From Tenrec ecaudatus (taxonomy: Eukaryota > Chordata > Mammalia > Afrosoricida > Tenrecidae): 64,000 nt of DNA. A program made the translations under genes and the position numbers. The notes beneath the pieces were generated by a model. That model did not search any database. It saw only the letters and a list, made by a program, of their open reading frames with translations, and had not been told where the DNA came from. The stretch lies in the NCBI RefSeq assembly GCF_050624435.1, contig NC_134542.1, positions 13,847,497 to 13,911,496 of the forward strand. The letters run 5' to 3'. Positions 55,264-64,000 of the stretch are shown here, piece after piece (position 1 is the first letter of the stretch; every line of letters begins with the position of its first letter).

Positions 55264-55520
55264 TTTGTTGCTTTTGTGTGCCATTCATTAAGATCTGACT
55301 CACAGCAGCCCTGTGGATGGAGTAGAACTGTCCCATAGGTGCCATTCATTAAGATCTGACTCACAGCAGCCCTGTGGATGGAGTAGAACTGTCCCATAGG
55401 GTTCCTCAGGCAGAGATCTTTATGAGAGCTGATCTCCCATAGAGTTGCTGGTGGGTTCAAACTGCCAGCCTTTCTGTTAGAAGCCAAATACTTAACCATT
55501 ATGCCACCTGGGCTCCTGGG
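55264..55520 (-). mobile_element. SINE containing an exact 61 bp duplication
   Basis: A reverse SINE: 'taagatctgactcacagcagccctgtggatggagtagaactgtcccatagg' to 'agaagccaaatacttaaccattatgccacctgggctcc'. Its tail part is doubled in tandem (next entry). Confidence 0.9.
55279..55400. repeat. perfect 61 bp tandem duplication
   Basis: 55279-55339 and 55340-55400 are identical over 61 bp by direct comparison. The unit starts tgccattcattaagatctga. It lies inside the SINE, so it arose after insertion. Confidence 0.97.
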
Positions 55521-55791
55521 GCTTTATATGGTGGACACTAAACAGCAATCTCAGGTCCCTGGGTAGTACTTGCTAGTTTTTATTCAACTAATAACCGCAT
55601 TCACCTGCAGAATAAAGGTGCTTCAGAAGATTGGTCTAGCAACCTACTCTTGTCAGGTGATAGTCGTTGGAAACACTGTGGCTCACAGCTGTACTCTGGT
55701 ATACATGTGCTTCCCAGGAGAGGGCATTGAGTTGGCAGCAACATTGAAAAAAATCAGTTGTCCTATTGTTGTTCGTTGCTTGGTGACTGCT

Positions 55792-56340
55792 TTAGGCTGG
55801 GCTCTCTAGAGAAGCAAAGCTAGTCCTAGATATGTGAAGAGAAACTTATACCAAGAACCTGGCACACATAGTTGTAGAAGCCAGCCAGTCCAGTCCAGGT
55901 CTCCATAGGTTGGTGGCGGCTGAGGCAGATGAGTTTCAGATCAACAGGTCAGCCTTGTGACTGGAGGGAGAAATGAGTCCAAGGTCAGACGGCAGACTTT
56001 GAATGGCTCCTGGGACCAGCAGGCACTATGGCAGGTCACTGGATCAACTCCAAAGAACTGGAGGCCGGTGAGCCAGATGCAAGACCCAGCCCCAGAAAAT
56101 GGCAACTAAGCTTTTCCAAGGGGTGCTTTATATATAAGAAGTAGATCATACCCCTGAGGAAGTGTCCTTTCCATTGCAACAGGGCTGTGGCCTGAGTAAG
56201 GAAGTTGTATTCTCCTCTGATCGTCTGACAATTGAATGGCTAGTCACAGTAGATCACATTACAGAGCTGATTACTCTATGTTAGGTCACACCACAAAATT
56301 AGAAGAAACCACTGTAAATGTCTATTAATAATTGGACCTT
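55792..56340 (-). mobile_element. ERVL/MLT2-like LTR, antisense
   Basis: 'ttaggctgggctctctagagaagcaaagctag' is the reverse of an ERVL-type LTR 3' end. 'cttttccaaggggtgctttatatataagaag' and 'gaggaagtgtcctttccattgcaacagggctgtgg' follow. The far boundary is approximate. Confidence 0.6.
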
Positions 56341-56604
56341 GGGATGTATGAAGTATGGATCTAGGAAATTTGGAAGTTAGAAAACATGAAATGGACCACA
56401 TCAAGAGCAATATCCAAGCCATTAGTGAGCTTAAATGGAGTGACACTGGCCATTTTGAATCAGGCAGTCTATTGTTCGCTGTGCTGGAAGGGACACCTTC
56501 AGCAGGAATGGCATCGCCCTGATGGTGAAAATGGACATTTTAAGATCTTTCTTGAAGGGCAAGTACAATGCTGTCTACTATCATTCAAATTTACACACCA
56601 GTCA

Positions 56605-56745
56605 TTAAAGCAAAAACAAACACAAACTCACTGCCGTCAAGTCAGTTCTGACCCAAAGTGACGCTAGAGTGCACAGAAGGACCACCCGGTGGGTTTCTAA
56701 GACTGTAGCTCTTCGCAGAAGTACAAAGTCTCATCTTTTTCGTGA
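56605..56745 (-). mobile_element. SINE inserted in the RTE
   Basis: 'aactcactgccgtcaagtcagttctgacccaaagtgacgctagagtgcac' and 'ggtgggtttctaagactgtagctcttcgc' in reverse. The head is truncated. Confidence 0.88.
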
Positions 56746-58738
56746 CCATGCAAGATAGTGATGAAGATATGAAAGTGATGAATACGTTGAAGAATTCTAC
56801 CAACTTCTTTAGTCTGAAATTGGTCAAACATGTAATCAAGATGTATTGATGATTATTGGTGATTGGAAGGCAAAAGTTGGCAACAGGAATGAATAGTAGT
56901 TAGAAAATATGGCCTCGGTGATAGAAACGCAACTGGAGACTGCATGATAGAATGTTACAAGACCAATGACTTCTTCATCGCTAATACTTTTTTTTCAACG
57001 ACATAAATGATGACTATACAAGTGGACTTCTCCAGATGAATACACAGAAATAAAATGAGTATCTGTGGGGGGAGAGGATGGAGAAGTTCAATGTCATCAG
57101 CCAAAAGGAGGCCCGTTGCTGACTGTGGAACAGACCATCAATTCTCATATAGAAGTTCAAGTTGAAATGAAAGAAAATAAAAACAAGTCCATGGGAGCCA
57201 AAATATAACTGCGACTATATTCCACCTGAATTTCAAGAACATCTAAAGACCAGATTTGACACGTTGAAAACTATGGACAGAAGACCTGATGGCGTATAGG
57301 AGGACATCACACTCGTCATTCGTGAAGAAAGGAAAGGGTCATTAGAAAGCCAGAAAGGAAAGAAATGATCAAAGTGGATGTCAGAAGAGCCTCTGAAACT
57401 TGCTCTCGATCTCAGAGAAGCTAGTGCAACTGGAAGAAACGACAAAGTAGAAGAGCTGGAAAGAGAATTTCAAAGGGCATCTCAAGGAGACAAAACAAAG
57501 CACTGTAATGAAACGTGCAAGGACCTGGAGTTAGAAAGCTGCAAATGAAGAACACGGAATGAACGGAAGAAGAATTTCAAACCTCGAGTTCAATGTTAAA
57601 AGACTCCATGGGGAAATATTGCGCAAGGCCAGAAACTCACCGGAAGATGAAAAGAAAACACAAAGTCAGTTTATCAAAAGGAACTTGTCCATATGCGACT
57701 ACTTAGAGATTGCATATGATCAAGAACTGATGATCCGGAAGGAAGAAGTCAAAGTTGCACCGAAGACATTAGCAAACAAACAAACAAATAAATAGGACCC
57801 CAGGAATTGACAGAATCCTAACTGAAATATTTCAACTAGCTGGTGAAACACTGAAATCACTCACTAGTCTATTTCAAGAAATTTGGAAGACATATACCTG
57901 TCCAATCAGTAGGAAGAAATCCCTATTTATACCCACTCCAATTAAATGTGACCTCACGGAATATGGGAATTATCCAACAATACCATTAATATCACACACA
58001 GAAGACCATTCAACGAAGTGCATTGCAGCAGTACATTGAAATGGAGCTCCCAGAAATTCAAGCAAGATCCCTAAAAGGACATGGAGTAATAAACATTACT
58101 GCTGATGTCAGATGGATCTTGGCTCAAAGCAGGGAATACCGGAAAAAGATTTACTTGCGTTTTATTGATTAAGAAAAGGCACCTGGCTCTGTAAATCATA
58201 CCAAATGTGTACAATAATGAGAAGAATGAGAATTCCAGAGCATTTAATTGTGCTCATTTGGAACTTGTACATAGATCAAGAGGCATTTATGGGAACAGAT
58301 CAGGGGAACACTGCATGGTCTCACATCGAGAAGGGTGTGCTTTGGGGTTGTATGCTTTCACCATATTAAGTCAATCTGTATGCTGACTAAAAAATCAGGG
58401 AAGCTGAACTGTATGAAGAAGAAGGCGACCTCAGGATGAGAGGAAGGCGTATTAACAACCATGGATGTGCAGGTGCCACCACCTTGCTTGGTGAAAGTGA
58501 GGAGGAACTGACGCACTTGTTGATAAAGATCAAGGATCGTAGCCTTTAACATGATTACCACTCAATATAAAGAAGACCCAAATCCTCACCACTGGACCAA
58601 TAGGTAACATCACAATAACCAGAGAAATGATTGAAGTTGTCACGGATTTTTATTTTGGTTGAATCCAAGGTCAATGCTCACGAAAGCAGTTATCACGAAC
58701 TCAAATGACTCGTTGCATTACGTAAATCTGCTGCACAA

Positions 58739-58911
58739 ACGACAATAGAAACGCACTGCCTTTGAGTTGATTCTGACACATGGAGGCCCCGTAGGACAGA
58801 GGAGAACTGCCCGGTGGGTTTCTGAAATTGTAAGAGTGGCTGGTGGTTTCAAATGGCTGACCTTGTGTCTAGCAGCCCAGTACAGAGCCCACCTTGTCAC
58901 CAGGGCTCCTC
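58739..58911 (-). mobile_element. SINE inserted in the RTE, 12 bp TSD
   Basis: 'aacgcactgcctttgagttgattctgacacatggaggccccgtaggac' to 'gtctagcagcccagtacagagcccaccttgtcaccagggctcc'. The duplication tctgctgcacaa is exact at 58727-58738 and 58912-58923. Confidence 0.94.
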
Positions 58912-59392
58912 TCTGCTGCACAAGACCCCTTTAAGATGCTGAAGAGCAAGGATGTCACTTTAAGAAATAAGCATACATGACCTCAGCCATCGCATATGCA
59001 TGTGAAAGTGAGATACTGAAGATTGAAGATAGAAGAAAAATTGATGCATTTTAATTATGGTACAGATGAAGAACATTAAGGATACCAAAGGAACAAGCAT
59101 ATCTGTCTTGGAAGAAGTGTAGCCAGAATGTTCCGTAGAAGCAAGAACCTGGAGACTTTGTCTCGTGTATATTGGACACGTGATCAGGAGAGACCATCCC
59201 TTGGAAAAGGACATCATGTTTGGTAAAGTAGAAGGGCAGTGAAACTGAGGAAGACCCTTGAAGAGGTGGACTGACAAACTGCCTGCTACAATGGGCTCAA
59301 CCATAACAATTGGGCAGGACCAAGCCCTGTTTGGTTTTGCTGTACAGAGTGTCAGTATGAATCGGAATGGACTCAATGGCATCTACCGCCAA

Positions 59393-59639
59393 CAGGCGAG
59401 GTGGGAGGAATCCTGCTGGGAAAAGAAGCAGTTCAGGAGCAGAGCAGGCACTAGCCCAGTGGCCGTGCTAACAGGGTCTCTTGTTCAGGGTGAGGGAGCT
59501 GAACTGGTTTCTGTGATGCTCAGTGGAGGGGTTATCATGGGGACTGGTATAGGGTCCTGAGCATCTTAGACATGGTGTCTTAGAAACTCTCTCAGAGCCA
59601 CTGGATTTGGGCTGGGACTTGAAAAAAATGAGACCAAGT
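59393..59639. other. unassigned sequence
   Basis: Short stretch between RTE tail and TG repeat. Nothing recognised. Confidence 0.35.
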
Positions 59640-59850
59640 TGTCTTTGTGTGTACCTGTGTATGGATGTGCTTTGGCATGCTCATGTGTATGTGTACAGGG
59701 TCACTATGAGTCAGAATTGATCTGTGTGTGTGCATGTGTGTGTGTGTGGGCTTGGTGAGTTCTCGGTGTGTGTTGTATGTGTATGTGCCTATATTGACAG
59801 GTGTACACATGTATATTGTTGTATGTGGATGTATGTGAGGGAGATGGGGG
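59640..59850. repeat. degenerate TG-rich repeat with a SINE-tail remnant
   Basis: TG tracts surround 'gggtcactatgagtcagaattgatct' (59698-59723), a SINE tail, so the repeat may have grown from a SINE 3' end. Confidence 0.85.
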
Positions 59851-59888
59851 GGATGTAACATGAAGTAGGGTCAAGAGCCAGTGAATGA

Positions 59889-60398
59889 TGGGAGAGGTAG
59901 TTAGTTTATTGCGACAACCTGGCCGATAAACACATGTGGGGTTAATAGAAGGGCAGAGGGATAAATGGCTTGGTGAGCCTCACCTTTCTAGTTCTTGGGT
60001 CGCTTGCTCTCTGATGGTCAGACCAGGGTGAAGCTGCCTGAGACAGTTCCCTGCTTCAGCTTGCAAGGCTGACTTCCTGTGAGATATCCCCAAGGAGAAG
60101 CCATATGGTCCTACCCCATTGCAGCCCTGGGTGCTGAAGCAGCCATATGGAGACCCCTGCCAGTGTACACATTCACTGATTTGGCTTTCTTCCTGCAGTC
60201 GGCATCATTGTGTGTGTTTTGTGAGATGGAGGAGGACTTTGTGGATTGGTGTTGGACATATGGATTAATGTTGGACTTGTGGGCTAGGACAGCACTGGGT
60301 TGGGCTGTTTTCTTGATGTGCACTTACCCTTTATATAAACTCTCTCTGATACATGAGTTTCTGTGGATTTGTTTCTCTAAAGTACCCGGACTAACACA
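59889..60398 (+). mobile_element. solo LTR, same family as 52.3 kb
   Basis: 'gaggtagttagtttattgcgacaacctggccgataaacacatgtgggg' at the start and 'atttgtttctctaaagtacccggactaacaca' at the end. About 510 bp. The flanking pentamer atggg occurs at 59888-59892 and 60399-60403. If that is the duplication, the LTR starts at 59893 and has lost its terminal TG. Confidence 0.78.
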
Positions 60399-60654
60399 AT
60401 GGGAGAGGGGTTACAGAAGCTGGCAAAAGGAGGAATGTCCAGGAGACACCAGCATGTCGACTCCCATCAGACCCATTTTGGACCTTTGTCCTCCAGAACC
60501 ATATGAGTAAGAGTGTCATTTCTGGTGAGTCGTGACATTTGTGTAATTTGGGGCATAAGAAATAAGTGCATCATAGAGCTCAATGGTTTTTATAGGAGCA
60601 CAAGTGGCTGATGTCTCCAAGGGACAAGTGTCCACTGTCAACCACATGTGACAG
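60399..60654. other. unassigned sequence
   Basis: No recognised repeat or gene. Confidence 0.35.
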
Positions 60655-60765
60655 CCTTCTCTCATTGCCCTGGAGTAGATGCCGACTCATAGTGACTGAC
60701 ATGTGGGGTTTTGAGACTGTAACTGTTTAGGGGAGTAGAAAGCTCCATCTTTCCTTGCGACAGTC
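60655..60765 (-). mobile_element. SINE fragment
   Basis: 'cattgccctggagtagatgccgactcatagtgactgac' and 'ttttgagactgtaactgtttaggggagtagaaagctccatcttt'. The head is missing. Confidence 0.8.
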
Positions 60766-61148
60766 TTAGCCTGCATGTGTTAGTTGAGGCAGACGAGGAG
60801 GGTATCATCTCTCCACGGGGGAACAGGCTGTGTGTGTGTAGTGTGTGTGTGTACTTTCATGGGGTCTGAACATCCATATATTTGTTGGTTGGGACAATTC
60901 CCCAAAGGAGACAGTCAAATGTCGTGAGGAAGGGTGTCCCCTGCCTAGGTTACACAAAGGTGCAGTGTGGGAAAGTGGGGCAGGGGGAGTGAGATCATTT
61001 ACACAGACACAGCAGAGAGGGAGCTACAGACAGAATGCTGCGTCTGTCGGGATCATTTTAACCCCCAAGAAATGGAGACACAGCTGGGAAGGACAAGGCA
61101 TGCCCCATGGAGCATGAGCCTGACCAAGCGGTCCTAGTGGGACTACAT
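60766..61148. other. unassigned sequence
   Basis: A short TG repeat lies at 60830-60852. Nothing else recognised. Confidence 0.35.
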
Positions 61149-61162
61149 AGAAATCCTCTATC

Positions 61163-61767
61163 GGTAGTATTGATGAAGAACACAGCTTTCCCCCAGATCC
61201 TGGATGCTTCCTCCCCCCAACTACCATGATCCGAATTCTACCTTGCAGGGCTGGATAGGACAGAGGCTGTACACTGGTACATATGAGGGTTGGAGGTACA
61301 GGGAATCCAGGGTGGATGATACCTTCAGGACCAAGGGTGTGAGAGGCGATGCTGGGAGAGTGGAGGGTGAGTGGGTTGGAAAGGGGGAACTGATTACAAG
61401 GATCCACATGTGACCTCTTCCCTGGGAGAGGGACAGCAGAGAAGGGGGGAAGGGAGACCCCGAATAGGGCAATATATGACAAAATAACGAGGTATGAATT
61501 ACCAAGGGCATATGAGGGAGGGGGGAATGGGGAGGAAGGGGAAAAAAAGAGGACCTGATGCAAGGGGCTTAAGTGGAGAGCAAATGCCTTGAGAATGATT
61601 GGGGCAGGGAATGTATGGATGTGCTTTATACAATTGATGTACGTATATGTATGGATTGTGGTAAGAGTTGTTGGAGTCCCTAATAAAATGTAAAAGAAGA
61701 AAAGAGAAAAAAAAGAAAGAAGAGTAGAATAAAGAGTGCCACAGAGGAAAAAAAAAAAAAAAAAGAA
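61163..61767 (+). mobile_element. 5'-truncated L1 3' region with 14 bp TSD
   Basis: 'gaagaacacagctttcccccagatcctggatgcttcctcc' through 'ggacctgatgcaaggggcttaagtggagagcaaatgcc' to 'agtccctaataaaatg' and a long A-rich tail (61690-61767). The duplication agaaatcctctatc is exact at 61149-61162 and 61768-61781. A minus-strand ORF of 179 codons is within this L1 and is not a gene. Confidence 0.94.
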
Positions 61768-61796
61768 AGAAATCCTCTATCAAAACAAGAAGAATA

Positions 61797-61992
61797 CAAA
61801 CCCCACTGCTGTCGAGCTGACCGGGACTCCTGGTGACACTTCGTGTTACAGGTAGAACTGTGCTCCATAGTGTTTTCTTGGCTGTAAACCTGACGGAAGC
61901 AGATCGTTAGGTAGTGTCCTGCAGTAGTGCTGGATGGACTCTGACCGACAACCTTTAGGTTACTAGTCAAGCACAGACAGATTGTGTCACCT
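61797..61992 (-). mobile_element. AfroSINE-like SINE
   Basis: 'aaaccccactgctgtcgagctgaccgggactcctggtgacac' to 'ttaggttactagtcaagcacagacagattgtgtcacc'. Confidence 0.85.
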
Positions 61993-62180
61993 AAGAACTT
62001 TCAGGAAGCCTATGTTAAAAGGCTTTCACTTTATGAATTCAAATAGGACGCCTTGCCTACATTACAGACAGTTGCCTGATCTTAATGTTTGTGGGATGTT
62101 TTATTCATCATGAATTAAAAAGACATGATAATATGCAGAGGCAGTTAAAGTATAATAGGGTCGTAAAACCAAAAAAAACC

Positions 62181-62354
62181 AAACCCAGTGCTGGCATGCG
62201 GATTCCAGTCATCACAACCCTGTAGAACAGAGCAGATCTGATCCTAGGCGATCTGCTACCTAAGGCCTCATTTTCCCCCGTGGAGAAACTGGTGAGTGTC
62301 ACGACCTTTCCATGAGCAGCCCAATGTTGACCCCCCTGCTCCACCAGGGCTCCG
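62181..62354 (-). mobile_element. AfroSINE-like SINE
   Basis: 'aaacccagtgctggcatgcggattccagtcatcacaaccctgtagaacagagcagatctgatcc' to 'gagcagcccaatgttgacccccctgctccaccagggctcc'. Confidence 0.85.
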
Positions 62355-62377
62355 ATTATGCAATGACTCACTGTGAG

Positions 62378-62538
62378 TGAGTCCTTCCTACTACACTGAC
62401 CTCATGTTGGGTGTCTGAGGCCATCAATCTGGGGTGTGGAAAGCCTCATTTTCTTTCATGGACTTGCTAGTGGGCTTGAACCCACGACCTTGTGGTTAGC
62501 ACTGCAACATTTACCTGACAGCCCCACCAGAACTCTTA
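62378..62538 (-). mobile_element. SINE fragment
   Basis: 'aaagcctcattttctttcatggacttgctagtgggcttgaacccacgaccttgtggttagcactgc' is the reverse head half. The tail is lost. Confidence 0.75.
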
Positions 62539-62599
62539 ATTATATAGGAGAAGGATAAAAATAACAAACAAACAAATAAACAAAGAACCCCACCCCACA

Positions 62600-63460
62600 T
62601 GCAAAACGTCTAAATGTTTTTACTAATTTTCAGTGCTAGCTAAACTTTATGCCCAGTGCCATGTCACTAGGCCGGTTTGGTTGGCAAACGAAGACTGGTT
62701 GCCCACATATATAATTAGTGCTTTCAAGTATAAACAAGCCCCGACTCTTCATTTATGTCTTAAGGTACGTGACTCATTATTTGTTCCATATGATCATAAA
62801 AAGCTTGCCAGGCGAACAGGTATTGAATTAACCAAAAAAGCGCCAGTGTCTGGAGTCTTTTCAGGTCTTAATGGGTCTGAATACAAACATAGTAAAGGCT
62901 TAGGTGTGTAGAGTACATTAGGAAAAGCAGATCATATGGAGGGAAATGAAAGTGTTGGGTTTTATCACTCATCGGGACCTCTTTATAGGAATTGACCTTC
63001 TCCTCTTCCTGTCCTCCTAGGACGTCCTTGTACTTCTTCCCAGGTGATAGGGCTCCGGCCCCTGTGTAGTCACAAACCCTTGATGTGGGCTGGGCCCGAT
63101 ATGGTTTCCAAAATTGGCTATATTTTTAGTTTGTCGTGTTTTCTTCTTCTTCACATTAGAGTGTATCTCAGAGGTGTTATGTCAATGGAGGCCACCCTGT
63201 TGAAGCTGTGTTATATCCTTTTCCGTTTTTCGGTATATGAAACCCAGGATTGATGAAGCTAGAAGGGGAGCAGGTAGGATAAAGCGGTGGGAGTTGGGGG
63301 GTTACAGTGGTGGAGGTGGGGTAAATGGGTGACAATGTTAAGGAGTCTATGTAAAGAAGAAATTTTGGAAACTGATTATGGTAGTAATTGTATATTCTAT
63401 TGATGTGATTTAAGTTTGGAATAATAAATGTATTAAATCCCTAATAATAATAATAGAATC
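62600..63460 (+). other. unassigned segment with LINE-like 3' end
   Basis: A frame without stops (62633-62911, 92 codons; FVPYDHKKLARRTGIELTKK within) is followed by mixed sequence, a G-rich tract at 63265-63325, and a terminal stretch ending 'aataataaatgtattaaatccctaataataataa', which resembles the 3' end of a LINE. I do not recognise the reading frame. An unfamiliar LINE, an ERV relic or a retrocopied gene are all possible. Confidence 0.35.
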
Positions 63461-63589
63461 AAAAACCCTTGTATAGCTTTTGATTCACCCCAATTTTAAC
63501 TGCTAATAGCCTACTGTAGACAGGAAGCCATACCAATATAATTATGAGTTGAAGAACACATATTTTGTATGTCATATCTATAATATCAG

Positions 63590-63775
63590 GTTCCCTGGTG
63601 GTGTAGTGGTTATGCATTGCTCGATTAACTGCAAGGTCAGCAACCCCAAACTACTTCTCAGGAGAAAGACGGGGCTTTCTACTCCCAAGAAGAGTCACAG
63701 TCTCAGACACCCACAGGACTGTTCCACACTGTCCCAGAGGGTCACTCTGAGTCGGAAGGGACTCGGTGGCAGTGA
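63590..63775 (+). mobile_element. AfroSINE-like SINE, full length
   Basis: Head 'ggttccctggtggtgtagtggttatgcattgctcgattaactgcaaggtcagcaa', 'aggagaaagacggggctttctactccc', 'gggtcactctgagtcggaagggactcggtggcagtgac'. One of the best-preserved copies. Confidence 0.94.
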
Positions 63776-64000
63776 CAGATATACATTGTACCCACGTACA
63801 AGCTATAATTTCAATACAGGAGATAAAAGTATTTTTCAAATGGCTCAAGGTTTTCACACCTGTTGGGGAAGCTGCCGCCCAGCTTCACAAATCTCCTTTG
63901 CTTTTAAAATAATATTCTTTTGGGTAGATTCCTTTATTTTGACATGGTGGCTCACCAAAGCTTCAAACCTCAAGCTTTGGTACATATCGAGCCATTTCAC
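63776..64000. other. unassigned sequence
   Basis: No recognised gene or repeat at the window edge. Confidence 0.35.

Larger units (their letters stand above)
56360..59392 (+). mobile_element. nearly complete RTE/BovB-like LINE, inactive
   Basis: About 3.0 kb including two SINE insertions. Endonuclease and reverse-transcriptase segments appear in order across several frames: ISELKWSDTG near 56420, IGDWKAKVGN near 56855 (the metal-site Asp of GDWN kept, Asn changed to Lys), ADCGTDHQF near 57115 (SDH-type motif), PGIDRI near 57800, ADVRWILA near 58105, FID-stop-EK near 58165 (FIDYxKAFD site lost) and CAGATTLL at 58466-58489 where YADD would be, so both catalytic Asp are gone. It ends 'gaatcggaatggactcaatggcatctaccgcc'. 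Many stops and frameshifts. BovB/RTE is known to be horizontally transferred and is widespread in Afrotheria. Confidence 0.92.

Noticed and set aside
61024..61563. 179-codon minus-strand ORF
   Set aside because: Lies largely in the L1 3' region at 61163-61767, which is pyrimidine-rich on that strand; a repeat artefact.

Overview
This is a mammalian nuclear window of about 64 kb. Interspersed repeats make up a large share of it, and it holds one recognisable protein-coding gene, FAM124B, on the + strand. The repeats point to an afrotherian, most likely a tenrec such as Echinops telfairi. Roughly forty tRNA-derived SINE copies carry an AfroSINE-type 3' end (a 'gggtcgctatgagtcgga' type tail). 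There are many RTE/BovB-like LINE fragments whose 3' ends share that tail and finish in 'aacaacaaca' type repeats. L1 3' ends are of an afrotherian type. A 190 bp hAT element at 19999-20188 has the termini of SPIN, a transposon reported from tenrec but, to my knowledge, from no other afrotherian. The species call is inference; the repeat calls rest on recognition by eye, not on a database search.

Layout. 1-26 kb is gene-free: RTE and SINE fragments, a 2 kb antisense L1 3' region (about 5.0-7.1 kb), simple repeats, a perfect 26 bp minisatellite (9.08 kb), the SPIN element, an 851 bp pogo/Tigger-like DNA transposon (21.4-22.3 kb) and an L1 inserted in an RTE (23.8 kb). 26.0-26.5 kb is the only obvious CpG-dense block and is a candidate promoter/first exon for FAM124B. 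27-38.8 kb would then be intron 1 or upstream sequence, holding L1s with clean target-site duplications, a solo LTR and RTE/SINE copies.

FAM124B: coding exon 1 is 38844-39578 (245 codons, ending at a consensus GT donor). It is followed by a 7.6 kb phase-0 intron and coding exon 2 at 47154-47786 (210 codons plus stop). Both reading frames are intact and together give 455 residues, which is the length I recall for human FAM124B. Reading through the donor would give a 269-residue alternative product. In human, CUL3 and SERPINE2 flank the gene at distances that would put both outside this window.

48-64 kb is downstream sequence: a possible 3'UTR/conserved block with an octamer motif (48.1-48.6 kb), an RTE-tailed SINE, L1, RTE and solo LTR insertions, a nearly complete but dead RTE/BovB element (56.4-59.4 kb), another L1 with target-site duplication (61.2-61.8 kb) and an unassigned LINE-like 3' end (62.6-63.5 kb).

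I found no RNA gene, CRISPR, operon or immune-type system. Apart from FAM124B, the small ORFs here are repeat-derived or chance. The most useful observations are the intact gene model, the SPIN and pogo-like elements (the latter keeping a PCNA-binding-type C terminus), the dated nesting of insertions through exact target-site duplications, a perfect 61 bp tandem duplication inside a SINE, and a short unidentified reading frame split by an L1.
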